Source: Medicago truncatula (Eukaryota; Streptophyta; Magnoliopsida; Fabales; Fabaceae). Taken from it: a DNA stretch of 64,000 nt. Positions 46,796-58,600 of the stretch are shown here, one piece after another; the first letter of the stretch is position 1; every line of letters begins with the position of its first letter. The notes below the pieces were generated by a model that had not been told where the DNA came from, made no database searches, and saw only the letters and a program-made list of their open reading frames with translations. Location: contig NC_053042.1 of the NCBI RefSeq assembly GCF_003473485.1, positions 8,886,501 through 8,950,500 on the forward strand, in the 5' to 3' direction. The position numbers were made by a program, and so were the translations under genes.

Positions 46796-49700
46796 ATGTG
46801 GTGGATGAGAGTGATATTGGTACTGTTGCTGCCATTTTCGTTTCTATTCCAGCAAGGTACCTGCAGTGCTAGTACTGAGCAAGAGCATACTTGTCTCCCT
46901 TCATCTTGTGGTAAAATTTCAAACATAAGTTATCCATTTCGATTAAAAGATGATCCAATTCATTGCGGGGACAGCAGGTATGAGCTATCTTGTGCAAATA
47001 ATGTTACAACTTTATATTTGTATTCGGGAAAATATCATGTGCAATCCATCAACTACAACAATTTCACAATCAGACTGGTTGATCCCGGAGTTCAACAATC
47101 TAATTGCTCTTCACTTCCTCGCTATTTCTTGTCTCGATCGGATTTTTGTGATACTTACGAATATGAGGACAAACATTGCAAGGATCCATACCAAGCCGTG
47201 GTAGAAGAAGATCCAAGTGCCCTTCTTTTTGAGCATATAGTTTACTTGAATTGCAGCCATCAAGTGACTAACAGTCCTAAATATGTGAATACTTCTTCAT
47301 GTCTGAATTTGAACTCCAAATCCAAAGGGTATTATATATATGCTATGGCTGGTGATTTAATTGCTCAAGATTTTCAAGTTGGTTGTCATGTGAAATTGGT
47401 TACTCCAACTTCTTGGTCAGGTTTGCAAAGAAATCAAGTACTTTCCTATGATGTCATGCACAAAGCATTGGTATATGGATTTGATATTTCATGGTTCAAT
47501 CTTCCTTGTAAGAATCTTTGTGGGGATTCAGACTACTGTTCCTTCAACTATACCACCGAGAAACTTCATTGCTATCGTTTCTGCCATAATTTCTGGGGAG
47601 GAGATAGGGACGATCGTTTTTGCGGTAAAATATATTTATATTTGTCAATTTTATTTTGATTTTATTAACTCTAAACTTGTCTACCTTCACCTCAGTTAAA
47701 AAATTTAATTGCAGAATTTTTTTAATATCAATAAAAGGCTTATTTTTTTTGACGAAATTAAAACTTTAAGGGTATAACTACATATATATATATATATATG
47801 TTTAGGGTAGATTATTTTTTCTATAAAAAAAGTAGTATATCTTTTTAATATGTAAAATAAATTATTATTCACACACAATATGTCGAAATGCCAATAAAAG
47901 AAAAGAATAATTTTTTTAAAAGGAAAATAAGAATAATTTGTATTTTTTTTGTCAAAAAAAAGAGAATAATTTGTATTTTCTTTACCTAATCATCATATCA
48001 TAATAAATTTTAAGAAAGTGACATTTTCTTCCATTGTAAGGTGTTCGAGGGATATGGTATCAGCTTCGTGTATACGCTAAAGGTAAGAATTCTACATCGC
48101 CTAAATTTATAATAAAGGTAAGAGTTTTTTTTTTTTTTTTTTCCAGGTAGTCTAGCTAGAATTCACCTTATAAGATAAATAAGTGGGGTGTTCTGGGTTC
48201 GAACCTCAATCCTTGCATATAATAATGCATTATCCTACCAATTGAGTTTACATCACCTAAATTTAGAAATGTGGTTTTTTATGGTAAATTCTTAAATATC
48301 ACAATTTAGTTGAGTATAGGTAGCACAAATTTTTCTCTTAAATAAATTAATAAAAAATTATGATGATATGATATCATATTGAAAAAAAAATATTGAATGG
48401 TTAAACTAGAGATATGGACTTGATGATTGACTAATTATGATGCTCACTTTATATCAATTCAGAACAACTTTCTTTGTACATTATCTCATTCCCATTGTTA
48501 TATACTAAATCATTATTTTATCATCCATCGCCCTTTTATTCACTTAAGTTAATTGTTCATTGCAGATATTACAATCGCTATTTGGATAGGTGAGTTCTTC
48601 AATTATTCTGATGAAGAAATATTTTTTATTTGAATGATTTATTTTTCAAGAATATAGAAAGAGAAAAAACACCAGGTTTATTTTAGGAGAAATTACCAAC
48701 TCTAATTTTCTCTTGAAATCGGAGTATATAAAGGCTGAAAAATTCAAATGTACCATCTCTTATTCTGTAAAAATGTTATCTATTTTCATCTTTTAAATGT
48801 GTTTGTTTTAACTTGCTAATAAAATATGTAAAACATCCCCGTGAGCTTAGCTCAGTTGGTAGGGATATTGCATATTATATGCAGGGGTCGGGATTCGAAC
48901 CCTGGACACTCCACTTCTCCACAATTTAATTGTGTGAGTTCTGGCCACTAGGCTACTACTTGACAAAAAAATATATATATATATATATGTAAGACTCTTA
49001 TAGAGTACTAAACAAAATCTGCCTAAATTTTTGCTGCTATATATCTATTACTTTGGTATGTTTCAGGATTAATTGAAGTAATAAAAGGGCCAAACCTAAA
49101 ATATGAAGGTGATACAGAATATAAATTAGGATTACGCACAGGACGCTATGTTCTACCATCATTGGTTGCAGCTAGATTTCTGTTTGGGATGACATTATTT
49201 ATTGCCTTGTTGATATACAAATGGAAGAAAAGACATTTATCAATGTTTGATTATATTGAAATATATCTACAACAAGAAAACAATCTCATGCCCATTGGAT
49301 ATTCATACAAAGAAATTAAGAAAATGGCTAGAGGTTTCAAAGACAAATTAGGTGAAGGAGGCTTTGGCACTGTGTTTAAGGGAAAACTACGTAGCGGTCC
49401 TTGTGTGGCAATCAAGATGTTGGGTAAATCAAAAGGTAACGGGCGAGACTTTATAAGTGAAGTAGCAACCATTGGGAGAATACATCATTTGAATGTGGTG
49501 CAATTAATTGGATTTTGCACCGAGGGATCAAAACGTGCTCTTGTTTATGAGTTTATGCCTAATGGATCCCTCGATAAGTTTATTTTCTCTAAAGAAGGAA
49601 GTGTAAATATAAGCTATAGCCAAATTTTTGAAATATCGGTTGGAGTAGCTCGTGGGATTGCTTATCTCCATCATGGATGCGAAATGAAGATTTTGCATTT

Positions 49701-50316
49701 TGATATTAAGCCTCACAACATCCTTCTTGATGAGAACTTTACTCCGAAAGTCTCTGACTTTGGATTGGCTAAGCTATATCCTGTGGAGAATAGCATTGTC
49801 ACAATGACTGCGGCAAGAGGTACCATTGGATATATGGCTCCAGAATTGTTTTACAAAAATATTGGAGGAGTGTCCTATAAGGCCGATGTTTATAGTTTTG
49901 GGATGCTTTTGATGGTGATGGCAGGTAAAAGGAAAAACCTAAATGCCCAAGCAGAGCATTCAAGTCAGCTTTATTTTCCTTTATGGATTTATGATCAATT
50001 TGGACATGAAGGAGAAATAGAAATAGAAGATGTGACAGAGGAGGAAAAGAAAATAGTAAAGAAGATGATCATAGTGGCACTTTGGTGTATACAATTGAAA
50101 CCAGATGATCGCCCTTCAATGATCAAGGTAGTGGAGATGCTCGAAGGAGATGTTGAAAGCCTTGAAATGCCTCCAAAGCCAACCCTTTATCCACATGAAA
50201 CGGTTGTAGACGATCAAAGAACCAACCTTGACCAAACAATGTCGAGTGATGATTACACTAGTTCTTATGATTCTGTTGAAAGAGAAACTAGTTCTCTGAT
50301 AGAGAATATTGCTTGA
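46796..50316 (+). CDS. Receptor-like kinase B1 (LRK10L / GUB_WAK type), 711 aa
   Basis: Four exons: 46796-47624, 48050-48082, 48566-48589, 49067-50316 (2136 nt including the stop). The first ATG is at 46796 ([18 protein letters not shown] signal peptide); an in-frame TTG at 46787 is not a start. The GUB_WAK-like ectodomain has [29 protein letters not shown] and many N-glycosylation sites. Two tiny exons encode [11 protein letters not shown] and DITIAIWIG; an alternative acceptor 9 nt upstream of exon 2 (after TTGTAAG) would add three residues. The membrane segment is at about 328-345 ([18 protein letters not shown]). Kinase: GEGGFGTV at 391-398, VAIK Lys 412, HFDIKPHN at 506-513 (non-RD, catalytic Lys 510 kept), DFG 526-528, MAPE. 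Residue 579 is Val where B2 and the A kinases have Glu (GMLLMVMAG). The sequence fits a cell-surface receptor kinase; ligand unknown. Confidence 0.93.
48129..48255 (-). mobile_element. SINE (degenerate) in B1 intron 2
   Basis: Poly-T (48125-48142) then GGTAGTCTAGCTAGAA, and GGGTTCGAACC at about 48195, the reverse of the 48837-48987 element. ACATCGCCTAAATTTA (left) and ACATCACCTAAATTTA (right) may be its diverged target duplication. Confidence 0.7.
48837..48987 (+). mobile_element. tRNA-derived SINE in B1 intron 3
   Basis: Starts CCCCGTGAGCTTAGCTCAGT with box A and continues to box B GGGATTCGAACCC, ending TACTTGACAAAAAAATATA. ATATGTAAAAC before and ATATGTAAGAC after resemble a target-site duplication. 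Opposite in orientation to the SINE in the preceding intron. Confidence 0.85.
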
Positions 50317-50529
50317 ATGTTCACAAAAGCAAAATCTTATGTATCCACTTATTGTTTATTACACTGTTCTTATGTAATGCCTTTTCCACTACTGTGTTCT
50401 ACATCAAATGTTCGAAATAGTTTCTTCATTTGTAATTAATATGTAATAATGTTAAAATCTCATTCAACTGTGAACCTATCTATATGGTAATTTAGCATAC
50501 TGAACTATATTGGATAAATGGTGTTCTTT

Positions 50530-51060
50530 TTGTTTTTTTTTTTTAAATCAGCATATTTTATTAAACAGCCCCGGCACAAGTAGTGCCTAAAAGGCAAGAG
50601 GGCACATAAAAATCAGAACAACGAAACACCACAAAATACACACTAACAGCGGCCAAAAACAAAAGAAAAAACCACACCAGCAACTTCCACAAACTGTCAA
50701 ACAGGAAACCAATGGCAACATCAGTCGAAAGCCAATGACAGCAGCACAAAATACAAACGCCAGATAACACAGCTACCACACACTACCTCCTTTAAGCACT
50801 CTTTCGGGTTCCAACACCATTGATAATAAAGGCCTGACGCAATTTTCAACTTACTCAACGATCAATGCCAAGACAAACGCTTTATTTCATCAACTATCTC
50901 ATCAACTTCCACCGCCTTATCATTAAAAATTTGATTATTTTTATCTCTCCAAATATCCCAAATCACGGTATGCCAAATCATCAAATACCCTCTTTTGCGC
51001 TTATTTGAGCTCGCGCCATTCCTCCAACACTCAGCGTTTGGTTATTTTCCATCGGCAATT
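50530..51060 (-). mobile_element. LINE 3' end with poly(A), unit 1 copy
   Basis: Minus strand: KNNQIFNDKAVEVDEIVDE and FLFDSLWKLLVWFFLLF-like C-terminal sequence, then TTTAATAAAATATGCTGATT and poly(A) (poly-T on plus, about 50532-50545). Compared with unit 2 this copy has a 4-bp deletion near 51037 (CTCAGCGTTTGG against CTCAAGATTCCTTTGG) that shifts the frame. Confidence 0.8.
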
Positions 51061-51170
51061 AACTGCCGCAGAGCTTCAAACCTGGAATTTTCCATTCTAA
51101 AAAAATAACCACATCGATAGTTAACAACTGCCGGTTTAATTCATCGGTAGTTAACTACCGAGGGATTATT
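51054..51170. repeat. Cluster of TTAACTACCG palindromes (unit 1)
   Basis: Three related words: CATCGGCAATTAACTGCCG, CATCGATAGTTAACAACTG and CATCGGTAGTTAACTACCGA. The last is a near-perfect palindrome centred on GTTAAC. The same cluster is in unit 2. Confidence 0.75.
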
Positions 51171-51648
51171 TTCGTAAAATACTTGTGTTTCTTAGCAAAC
51201 ATTGAAGTGTGAACAGCAATATTCATGTTTACTTCCTTAAAATGGGCCAACTATAATATAAGAAAGATCCTATATAAATTCTTTATATAGAATTTAAGAC
51301 GCATAAAAACAATGTGTATGCTACCTACACTCCTACATTTTGCAAAACACACCGGCGTTTCCAAACTAATTATAAAAATAAGTTTTAAATTCTTAAAGGT
51401 AAAATAATTTGAATTTTGTAACTTAACCTGTTTACTTTGCAAAAACAATTTTTATTTTCATTTTCTCAATTCATGTTATTTTATTTATTAACAAAAAGAA
51501 AATTATACTTTTAAAAACGAGTTTATTTTCTTCTTGTTAAGAAATAAAACTAATACAAATTTTTTATTAAAAAAAACTAATACAAATTTTATTAAATGAA
51601 AATAGAAAAAACTTCCTTCATAAAGGACCTTAAGTTTTCAAAAACTTG

Positions 51649-51654
51649 AATAAA
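51649..51654. other. Duplication breakpoint with 6-bp microhomology AATAAA
   Basis: Sequence left of here matches the right edge of unit 2 (AAACTTG before 63558) and sequence right of here matches the left edge of unit 1 (TTTGACATTAGAG after 43191). AATAAA is present at all three places: 43186-43191, 51649-51654, 63558-63563. Confidence 0.9.
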
Positions 51655-52440
51655 TTTGACATTAGAGTTTGTTAAAGAATTTTGAAACAAATGGATACAA
51701 TCATTCATAATGACACCAAATTCGGTGATATCACCTTTATTCCTTGCATAATAATCAACGACTTTCTTCTAGTCCACTTCAAAATCAACATTCGCTAATT
51801 GTAGCTCATTGATCCACTTCATAGCCTGATATAACCCCAAAGCTTCGCCAACTTCCACGTAGCATAAAAGTGTAAGCCATAGAGTTTTAGACAACACATA
51901 ACACCCTTCCACATCTCGAATACACATACTTTTTTTTTTTTAACAATCTCGAATACACATACTTATCCCTACTCTATTGATGGATGTTGAGAATGACACA
52001 TCAACATTACATTAAGCTTCCCAAATGCTGGTTTCTCCATCTTTGTTCTGCTGTTCTGTTAGTCTGATGTACCATTAGACTGCAAGTCAGCTGTCGCGCT
52101 ACTACTGCTACTGTTATGCCTTGTACCAGCAGCTCTTGCATTTTGAGGTCTGTTCGCATCACACCAATCCTCTAATAAGTGCTTTTCGCGCTCCAGAATG
52201 CTGCTGTTCGTTTTTGTAGTTTGCTGAAAAATTCTGAGATTTCTACTCTTCCACATGCTCGAAAGAATTGTGGCGAAACTCTCAACTTGGCTGCTGTTGC
52301 CATATTGCAATATTGCAAAGATTACATCCTCCACACTTTGATATTGCTGAACCAAAGGCTCAAGACTGCTCCAAACTCCACTTTGAGCAATGGGATGAGG
52401 GATAGTAGAACTCTAGAAGTTGGGTGCTTCAGTTCAAAAA
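51655..52440 (-). pseudogene. LINE remnant: RNase H-like domain (unit 2 copy)
   Basis: Near-identical to 43192-43980 but keeps a longer minus frame at 52355-52059 (VQQYQSVEDVIFAILQYG, ATILSSMWKSRNLRIFQQ, SILEREKHLLEDWCDA) because unit 1 has a stop in place of that region's GAAAAA. It is still broken overall by the shared stop and local duplication. Confidence 0.85.
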
Positions 52441-52645
52441 TATGATGTTGAGTATCGAGGAAGAAAAATGAGACAATTTAGCTTGAAATAAAACTAATTT
52501 TATTATTTTATAATTTAGAGATTATTTTTTACAGAACAATGTTTACGCGCACTACTCGCATACAAACAACTTCTAGATTTTTACAAATTATTAAGATACT
52601 CAATTCTTTCCTATGATGAGGGATTCAATAAATAAGTATCTTCTT

Positions 52646-54547
52646 TTATTTCTGAATCACTTCCATTTGAAAAGTTCTTCTTGCCAAAGTGCGTTGATCA
52701 TTAGTGGTTATGGAAGTCATCGAGTGAAAAGGATTAGGAGGCACAATTAACTCGATATCCTCTCCGGTTTCCAACATTTGCACAACATTTTTTATTGATG
52801 GACGATTTATCGGTTGCCATTGAATGCACCAAAGTCCAACAATTGCAAGTTTCTTTGCAATTTTAAGATCGCCTTCATCCTCAATATGGATACATATATC
52901 TCCTTCCAATAAGTTATGGATCCATTCTGGGTATAGCACATGAAAAGTTTCTGCAGACGTGTCTACATTCTTTCTCCCTCCAACCATTTCTAGCAACAAC
53001 ATTCCGTAACTGTAAATATCTGACTTAAGAGACACATTCCCAAAATTTCTTGATAGAACTTCAGGCGCCATGTATCCCAAGGTTCCCTTAGCCGCTGTCA
53101 TGGACACAACACTAATATTCTTGGAACATAATTTGGCGAGACCAAAGTCCGAAATTTTTGGAGTAAAGGATTCATCTAGCAAAACATTGTGAGGGTTGAT
53201 GTCAAAGTGAATGATTGGATGGTTACAACCGAGATGAAGATACTCAATTCCTTTGGCTATACCAATACCAATTTGTTGTAGCTTCTCCCACCCCATGAAA
53301 TGGTCCTTGTTATCCGGTGGAAATATGAAGCTTTGTAGCGAACCATTTGGAAACAAATTGTATACAAGAGCACGGTGAATTCCATCTGCGCAAAAACCAA
53401 GCAAACGAACCACGTTGATGTGGTGGATTTTTCCCATAATTCCCACTTCATTTATAAACTCTTTTCCTTCTCCCTCTGTACCATTGAGCATTTTCACCGC
53501 CACAAGAATCTCACTCGAGAGCTTTCCTTTAAACACAGTTCCGTGAGCTCCTTCTCCAAGTTTTTCCTTAAACCCGTTTGTAATTCTTTTTATATCAGCA
53601 TAAGAAAATCTAGTAGGTTTTTGAGCTCGATAATCCTCTAAAAACTTATCAACTCTAATTTGATCCTCTTCTTTCTTTCTAAAATAGAGATGTATCTTAA
53701 ATAAAGCGATGAGAACCAGCCCCAAAAGAATTGAACCTAGAACAAAACATTAACTGTCAAATAAAATTGTCTTCCAGCATAAATCATTAAAGAAAAATAT
53801 AAAACAAGTCTAACCTGTAGAGGCGTATATAAGAGATTTTGGAATTTGAATTGTTTTCCTTTTTTTGTTACAATCAAAACATTCAGTTTTGCCTTTGGTA
53901 TTGTTGTTCTTCCATTTGCATTTCATGCTTTTAGCTTTGCATTTTGTACAATTTTGTTCAGGCCAACTCAAACTGACGGAAAGATACTGCACAAATATGT
54001 TTGACGTGTCAAACATTTTCGTACACGATACAAGGTCCAATGCGATGACACTGTCGTAGGAATCAGAAATGTAAATTGGACAGGTGATCATATCTTGTGA
54101 CCGTTGAGATGATTGATCTTCGTTTCTCAGGTGTCGTTTCTTAAATGAAGAACAATTGAAGAAAGATGATTTTGTTATTGATTCTGAATAAAATCGGTAA
54201 GGTGGAAATGAGGTCTTGTTAAGTTTCAGAATTTTTTCCGAAATGCAATTGTCTGGGTCCGAAATTGAAAGTTGGTTTGATTCGTAGTCTATGTAATCTA
54301 CAAAGAATATGAATGGACCTGAAGTGGTAGATAACACCATCATGGTGTTCTTGTTTTGAGTACAATATAGGCAAAACTCAGGATAAACACATTCATGTTG
54401 TGATGATTCCTTAACAAGTTGGAAGGGGAATCGAATAATCGGTTCGTAAGGTCCACATGACAATTCTCTGCACTCTTCATGACTGCTGCTGTTATTGATA
54501 AGCTGTAGTAGAAACAGCAGCATGATGAAACTGTGTGATCTTGCCAT
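52646..54547 (-). CDS. Receptor-like kinase A2 (LRK10L / GUB_WAK type), 607 aa, with Lys-to-Asn in the catalytic loop
   Basis: Two exons: 54547-53815 and 53736-52646 (1824 nt including the stop), 78-bp intron as in A1. Signal peptide MARSHSFIMLLFLLQLI; ectodomain ECRELSCGPY, IIRFPFQLV, CLYC; Cys cluster CTKCKAKSMKCKW; membrane segment as in A1. Over the last 359 residues it differs from A1 at only six positions (EILVAVKML for EIHVAVKIL, KNIS for KNLS, GDIC for GDIR, and the tail), whereas the ectodomain differs at many positions and is five residues shorter. The catalytic loop is again HFDINPHN (Asn codon 53197-53195); the Gly loop, VAVK Lys, DFG and APE are intact. Head-to-head with B2 across 1081 bp. 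Confidence 0.93.
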
Positions 54548-55628
54548 TCTAATGTTACAGGGATTTGTTTTTGAGCCTAAAAGAAAGTGATAAGAACCAA
54601 ACTCTAATGCTTCTTTTTAATACTACTCCCTCATTTTAAATGAACTTAATGTTTAATAGACACCCTAATTCATCGTTCATTCTACATCTAAGATGGATTC
54701 ATAGGAAATATGAAACCCATCCAAATATAGAATGGACGGATGAGGTGCCCACCAATCAAGAATGAAACAATTATATAGTGTGGGGGCTTATGCTCCACTA
54801 TAATTTGTGATTATTTTCTTCTACAACTATACATCATGTATTGACATTTGACAATATATTTGTTTACATATATAATATAAATAAATTGGTAAATTTTACT
54901 AGTGGCACACACCAAACCCACTCAAATTCAATCCAAACCTCAATTCAGCATTTGAACTTTTATGTGCAAGTCAAGTCCCTCCCTAATAAATAAAGGAAAA
55001 CTCAAACACCCCATGTGAAAATGTAGGGTGAGTGGTTAAATAAGTGTTTAGTTGTTTATGTATAGATGGATATTTTTATTGACGTTAAAAATGAGAAAAT
55101 CATTTAATATTTTTAGAATATAAAAGGCACGTTTGTTTTAGATTTAACAAAAAAAAATGGATTTTTCTTTGTATTTTTAAAAATGGATTTTTGAAAATTT
55201 ATTCAAAAATAATTTGGGATGTCAGGAGTGTTATTTAGAGATGGAGGGAGTAGCATTTATGTAAATATGGTCAAAGTAGATTATGTAATTATGTAATTAT
55301 GTAAATAGTAAACGTAGTCAAATTGTGATAATATCTATGAATGTTGTCGACGGGTCATATAAAAGAGATTGAAGAGTATAAAGTTAACAACGTTTTTTTT
55401 TTTTAAACCAAATATCCTCCGCAGGTAACTGTCGAGACTACTATCTTTAACTTTACGGACTCAAATGGACGACAAACTATTCCTAAAGTTTTAATGCTGT
55501 TGTTGATTAAGATATAAGAGACATACTTCATCTCACCAGGTTGGTTTGACAACGTCTTTATAGCCTTGTACGCACGCCATATCTGAACAAAGAAACACAA
55601 GCTTGAAATCAAAAACTGCTTCGCTACT
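54548..55628. promoter_or_regulatory. Shared divergent promoter region between kinases A2 and B2
   Basis: 1081 bp. About 60 bp next to the A2 start resemble unit 1; the rest does not. It contains a Stowaway-like element (54626-55250) and a poly-T-headed fragment (55393-55615) that may be a small retroposon. Confidence 0.5.
54626..55250. mobile_element. Stowaway/mariner-like element in the A2-B2 promoter
   Basis: Ends CTCCCTC and GAGGGAG with TA on both sides (54624-54625 and 55251-55252), the usual Stowaway arrangement. 625 bp, no coding capacity. Absent from the A1-B1 promoter. Confidence 0.65.
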
Positions 55629-58600
55629 ATGTGGTGGTGGGTGAGAGTGATATTGGTACTGTTGTTACCATTTTCACTTCTAATTCAACAAGGTAGCAGC
55701 AGCACTACAACAAGTGCTTGTCCACCTTCATCTTGTGGTAAAATTTCAAACATAAGTTATCCATTTCGATTAAAAGATGATCCAATTCATTGCGGGGATA
55801 GCAGGTATGAACTATCTTGTGAAAATAACGTGACAACCTTAAATTTGTATTCCGGAAAATATTATGTGAAATCCATCAACTACAACAATTTCATAATCCG
55901 ATTGGTTGATATTGGAATTCAACAAGATAATTGTTCTTCATTTCCTCTCTATTTCTTGACTCAATCTGATTTCTGTGTAAGATACAATTACGTGGACAAA
56001 TATTGCACAGATCCATACCAAGCCACAGCAGGAGGAGGAGGAGGAGGAGGTTCCAATGCCCATCTTTTTGAGCATATAGTTTACTTGAATTGTACTCATC
56101 GAGTGACCAACAATCCTAAATATGTGAATATTTCTTCATGTCTCAATTGGAGCTCTAAATCCCAAGGGTATTATATTTATGCTATGGCTGGTGATTTAAT
56201 TGCTGATGATTTTCAAGTTGGTTGTCATGTGATGTTGGTTACTCCAACGTCTTGGTTGAGAAACTTGCAAGGAAATGAAGTGGTTTCTTATGATGTTATT
56301 CGCAAGGCGTTAGAATATGGATTTGAGATTTCGTGGTTGCGTCATATTTTTCAAGATCGTTGCAAAGGTAGTACGCAATGCTCCTTAAACACTTCAACTG
56401 AGACGCTTCAATGCGTTTGCTTTTGCCGGAGTTTCTGGGGAACTTGGAGCGAAACTTGTGGTAAATATTACTTCACTCAACTTGATTTTCATTAGTTTAA
56501 AGATCATGGTCATTCACAATTTAGTCTTTGACAAAGCTTTGAATCATTAAGTTTAAAAATCCCTTGACTCAGCATCTTCCTGGAAAACAAACTAGAATAT
56601 TAATGGTAGCTCGACCGTGAATGATGGCCATCCAAAGACAGTCCAGAGTGATAACAAAAGTAGTAAGCCAATTCTCATCACTCATGATAAAATAGCCTTT
56701 CCAATTCCTCAACAATCATTCATTCAATAGGATCCCAGCACCAAAAGTTTGAGCTAATATTATGGATGCATTCACTATCATGTGTTAGTCTGCGCTAACC
56801 ACGATTTTCATTCGTAAGGAGACATTTTCCCGCAGCCTTCCAAACCAAACACTTCATCCTCTGCAAGCCCAACCATTTCCAAATCAAACGGTTCAGATCA
56901 CTATTAGAGTTATGATCGAAACCTCGAAAGGAGGAATATTCTGCTTTAGAAGAAAAAGAGCCATATGATGAACCCTGCCAAACCATTGTATCAAAAGTAA
57001 CCAAATCACCAGGTACATGCATAGCTCGAATCCTATGAATCACCGCAACAGAAACATAAGGTCTCAACCTATGTAGGTCCTGTCTATTGTTACCATCAAT
57101 GTACTACATGACCATTTTTTCCCTCTCACCTTAGTTATGATTACAATGTATAAATAAGTGACACTTTCTTCTATTTTTGGGTCGTGCAGGAATACGGTCC
57201 CAGCTGAGTTTCTACACTAAAGGTAAGAATACTTATATAATGTTAATATATCGATGTCATTTTTCCATTTATAAATAGGTAAGCATTTTTCTAAAAAATA
57301 TTGACCGTGTCTTTTTCCTTGATTTCATCATGTTCATATATATACAACAATAATATCCTAATGACCCTCCTACAATCATCAAATCATTATAGTAATATAT
57401 AATATTATACAATAAATATAGATAACCTCAGATCCCTAGATCCCTTGTCACTCAAAACTCTAAATTTTTATGACGTTTCCCCTCTTTTAGTTCTAGGAAA
57501 AAAAAAATGTGATTTTTAACTTTGCTTTATAGGCAAAACTAATATGATTTGAATCAAACTTTCAGATATTTTACTATGACTCGAATCATAGCATGATTGG
57601 AATAAACCCTTACAACAACACATGATGTGATTTTTCATTGCAAGATTTGAATCATGCTTACCCTTGTTCAAATTAACTTGTCCATAAAACTACTAGAACC
57701 CAGTTTCGACACCTGATTCGAATCAAAATAGCACTCCAATTACTATGATTTGAATCAACGCCTCTAGAAGCTAAAAAAACAATGGATTTTAAGCACAACT
57801 GTTCTCGAACATGACTCCAAATCAATAGTGATGTCAATTTAATTATCAACCATATTGTTAATATCTCCATCCTCAAGTTACTTTTCAAAATAATTGATCA
57901 AGTTTAAGTCTCTCTTAAACCTTGATCCAGTCACTGACCTCCAACCATCCTTTGTAACCTCACAATATTTTAAATTTGATTCTTCTTCTCTATCAATTTT
58001 CAGCTATCCTTGTATCTACCTGCACTTTGTAGTCCCACATGATTCATCTTTACCTCTACAACCCGCAGAATATCTACCAACCTCTTGAAGATCATGCATC
58101 CTGTTGCGAATTTAGGCTCAAAATCACACCAATGAAAAACAAATATGTGTGGAACAAAGGAAAGTAGTAACTAGTATCAAAGTAATCACAAGCAAAAACA
58201 ATAAAAAAAAACCTAGATCAAATCTAGGAATCAAAGTGAAAAATACAAAACCACAAGCAAAAGATAAAGAGATCTTAGAAATCGGTTGGGCCTAACACAA
58301 CCCCACTTGTGAGGTGAGGATTGCCCCCACTTATAAACACATTGTCACACCATCACCGATCCGATGTGGGACTCTTAACACACCCCCTCACGACCAGCAC
58401 AATTGGGTTTGGTTCGTGGACATAAATGGTGGGTGGCTTGATAGCAGGTGGCCCAATGGATATTGGAGAGACTCTGATACCATCTTAGAAATGGTGGTTG
58501 GACCTAACACAACCCCACAAAAACGGCTTATGAGGTGAGAATTGCCCCCACTTATAAACACATTGTCAGATCATGTCATGTCATGTCCGATGTGGGACTC

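Larger units (their letters stand above)
43186..51648. repeat. Segmental duplication, unit 1 (8.46 kb)
   Basis: Unit 1 carries the LINE remnant, kinase A1 (minus), kinase B1 (plus) and a LINE 3' end, in the same order and orientation as unit 2 (51649-63557). Outer arms are nearly identical between units; the centre is diverged. Confidence 0.9.
50317..52645. other. Region between B1 and A2, spanning the duplication junction
   Basis: B1 3' flank, a LINE 3' end (50530-51060), a palindrome cluster (51054-51170), AT-rich DNA, the unit junction (51649-51654), then the unit 2 LINE remnant (51655-52440) and the A2 3' flank. Confidence 0.7.

Noticed and set aside
46787-46798. Start of B1 at 46787
   Set aside because: That codon is TTG; the first ATG is 46796 and aligns with the ATG of B2.
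48841-48910. tRNA gene
   Set aside because: Box A and box B are present but there is no cloverleaf with an anticodon arm and acceptor stem, and a poly(A)-like tail with flanking duplications marks it as a SINE. The same holds for the copies at 24162-24299 and 60449-60516.
55403-55612. 69-aa minus frame upstream of B2
   Set aside because: Possible degraded retroposon (poly-T at its edge), but no recognisable domain; noted only within the promoter entry.
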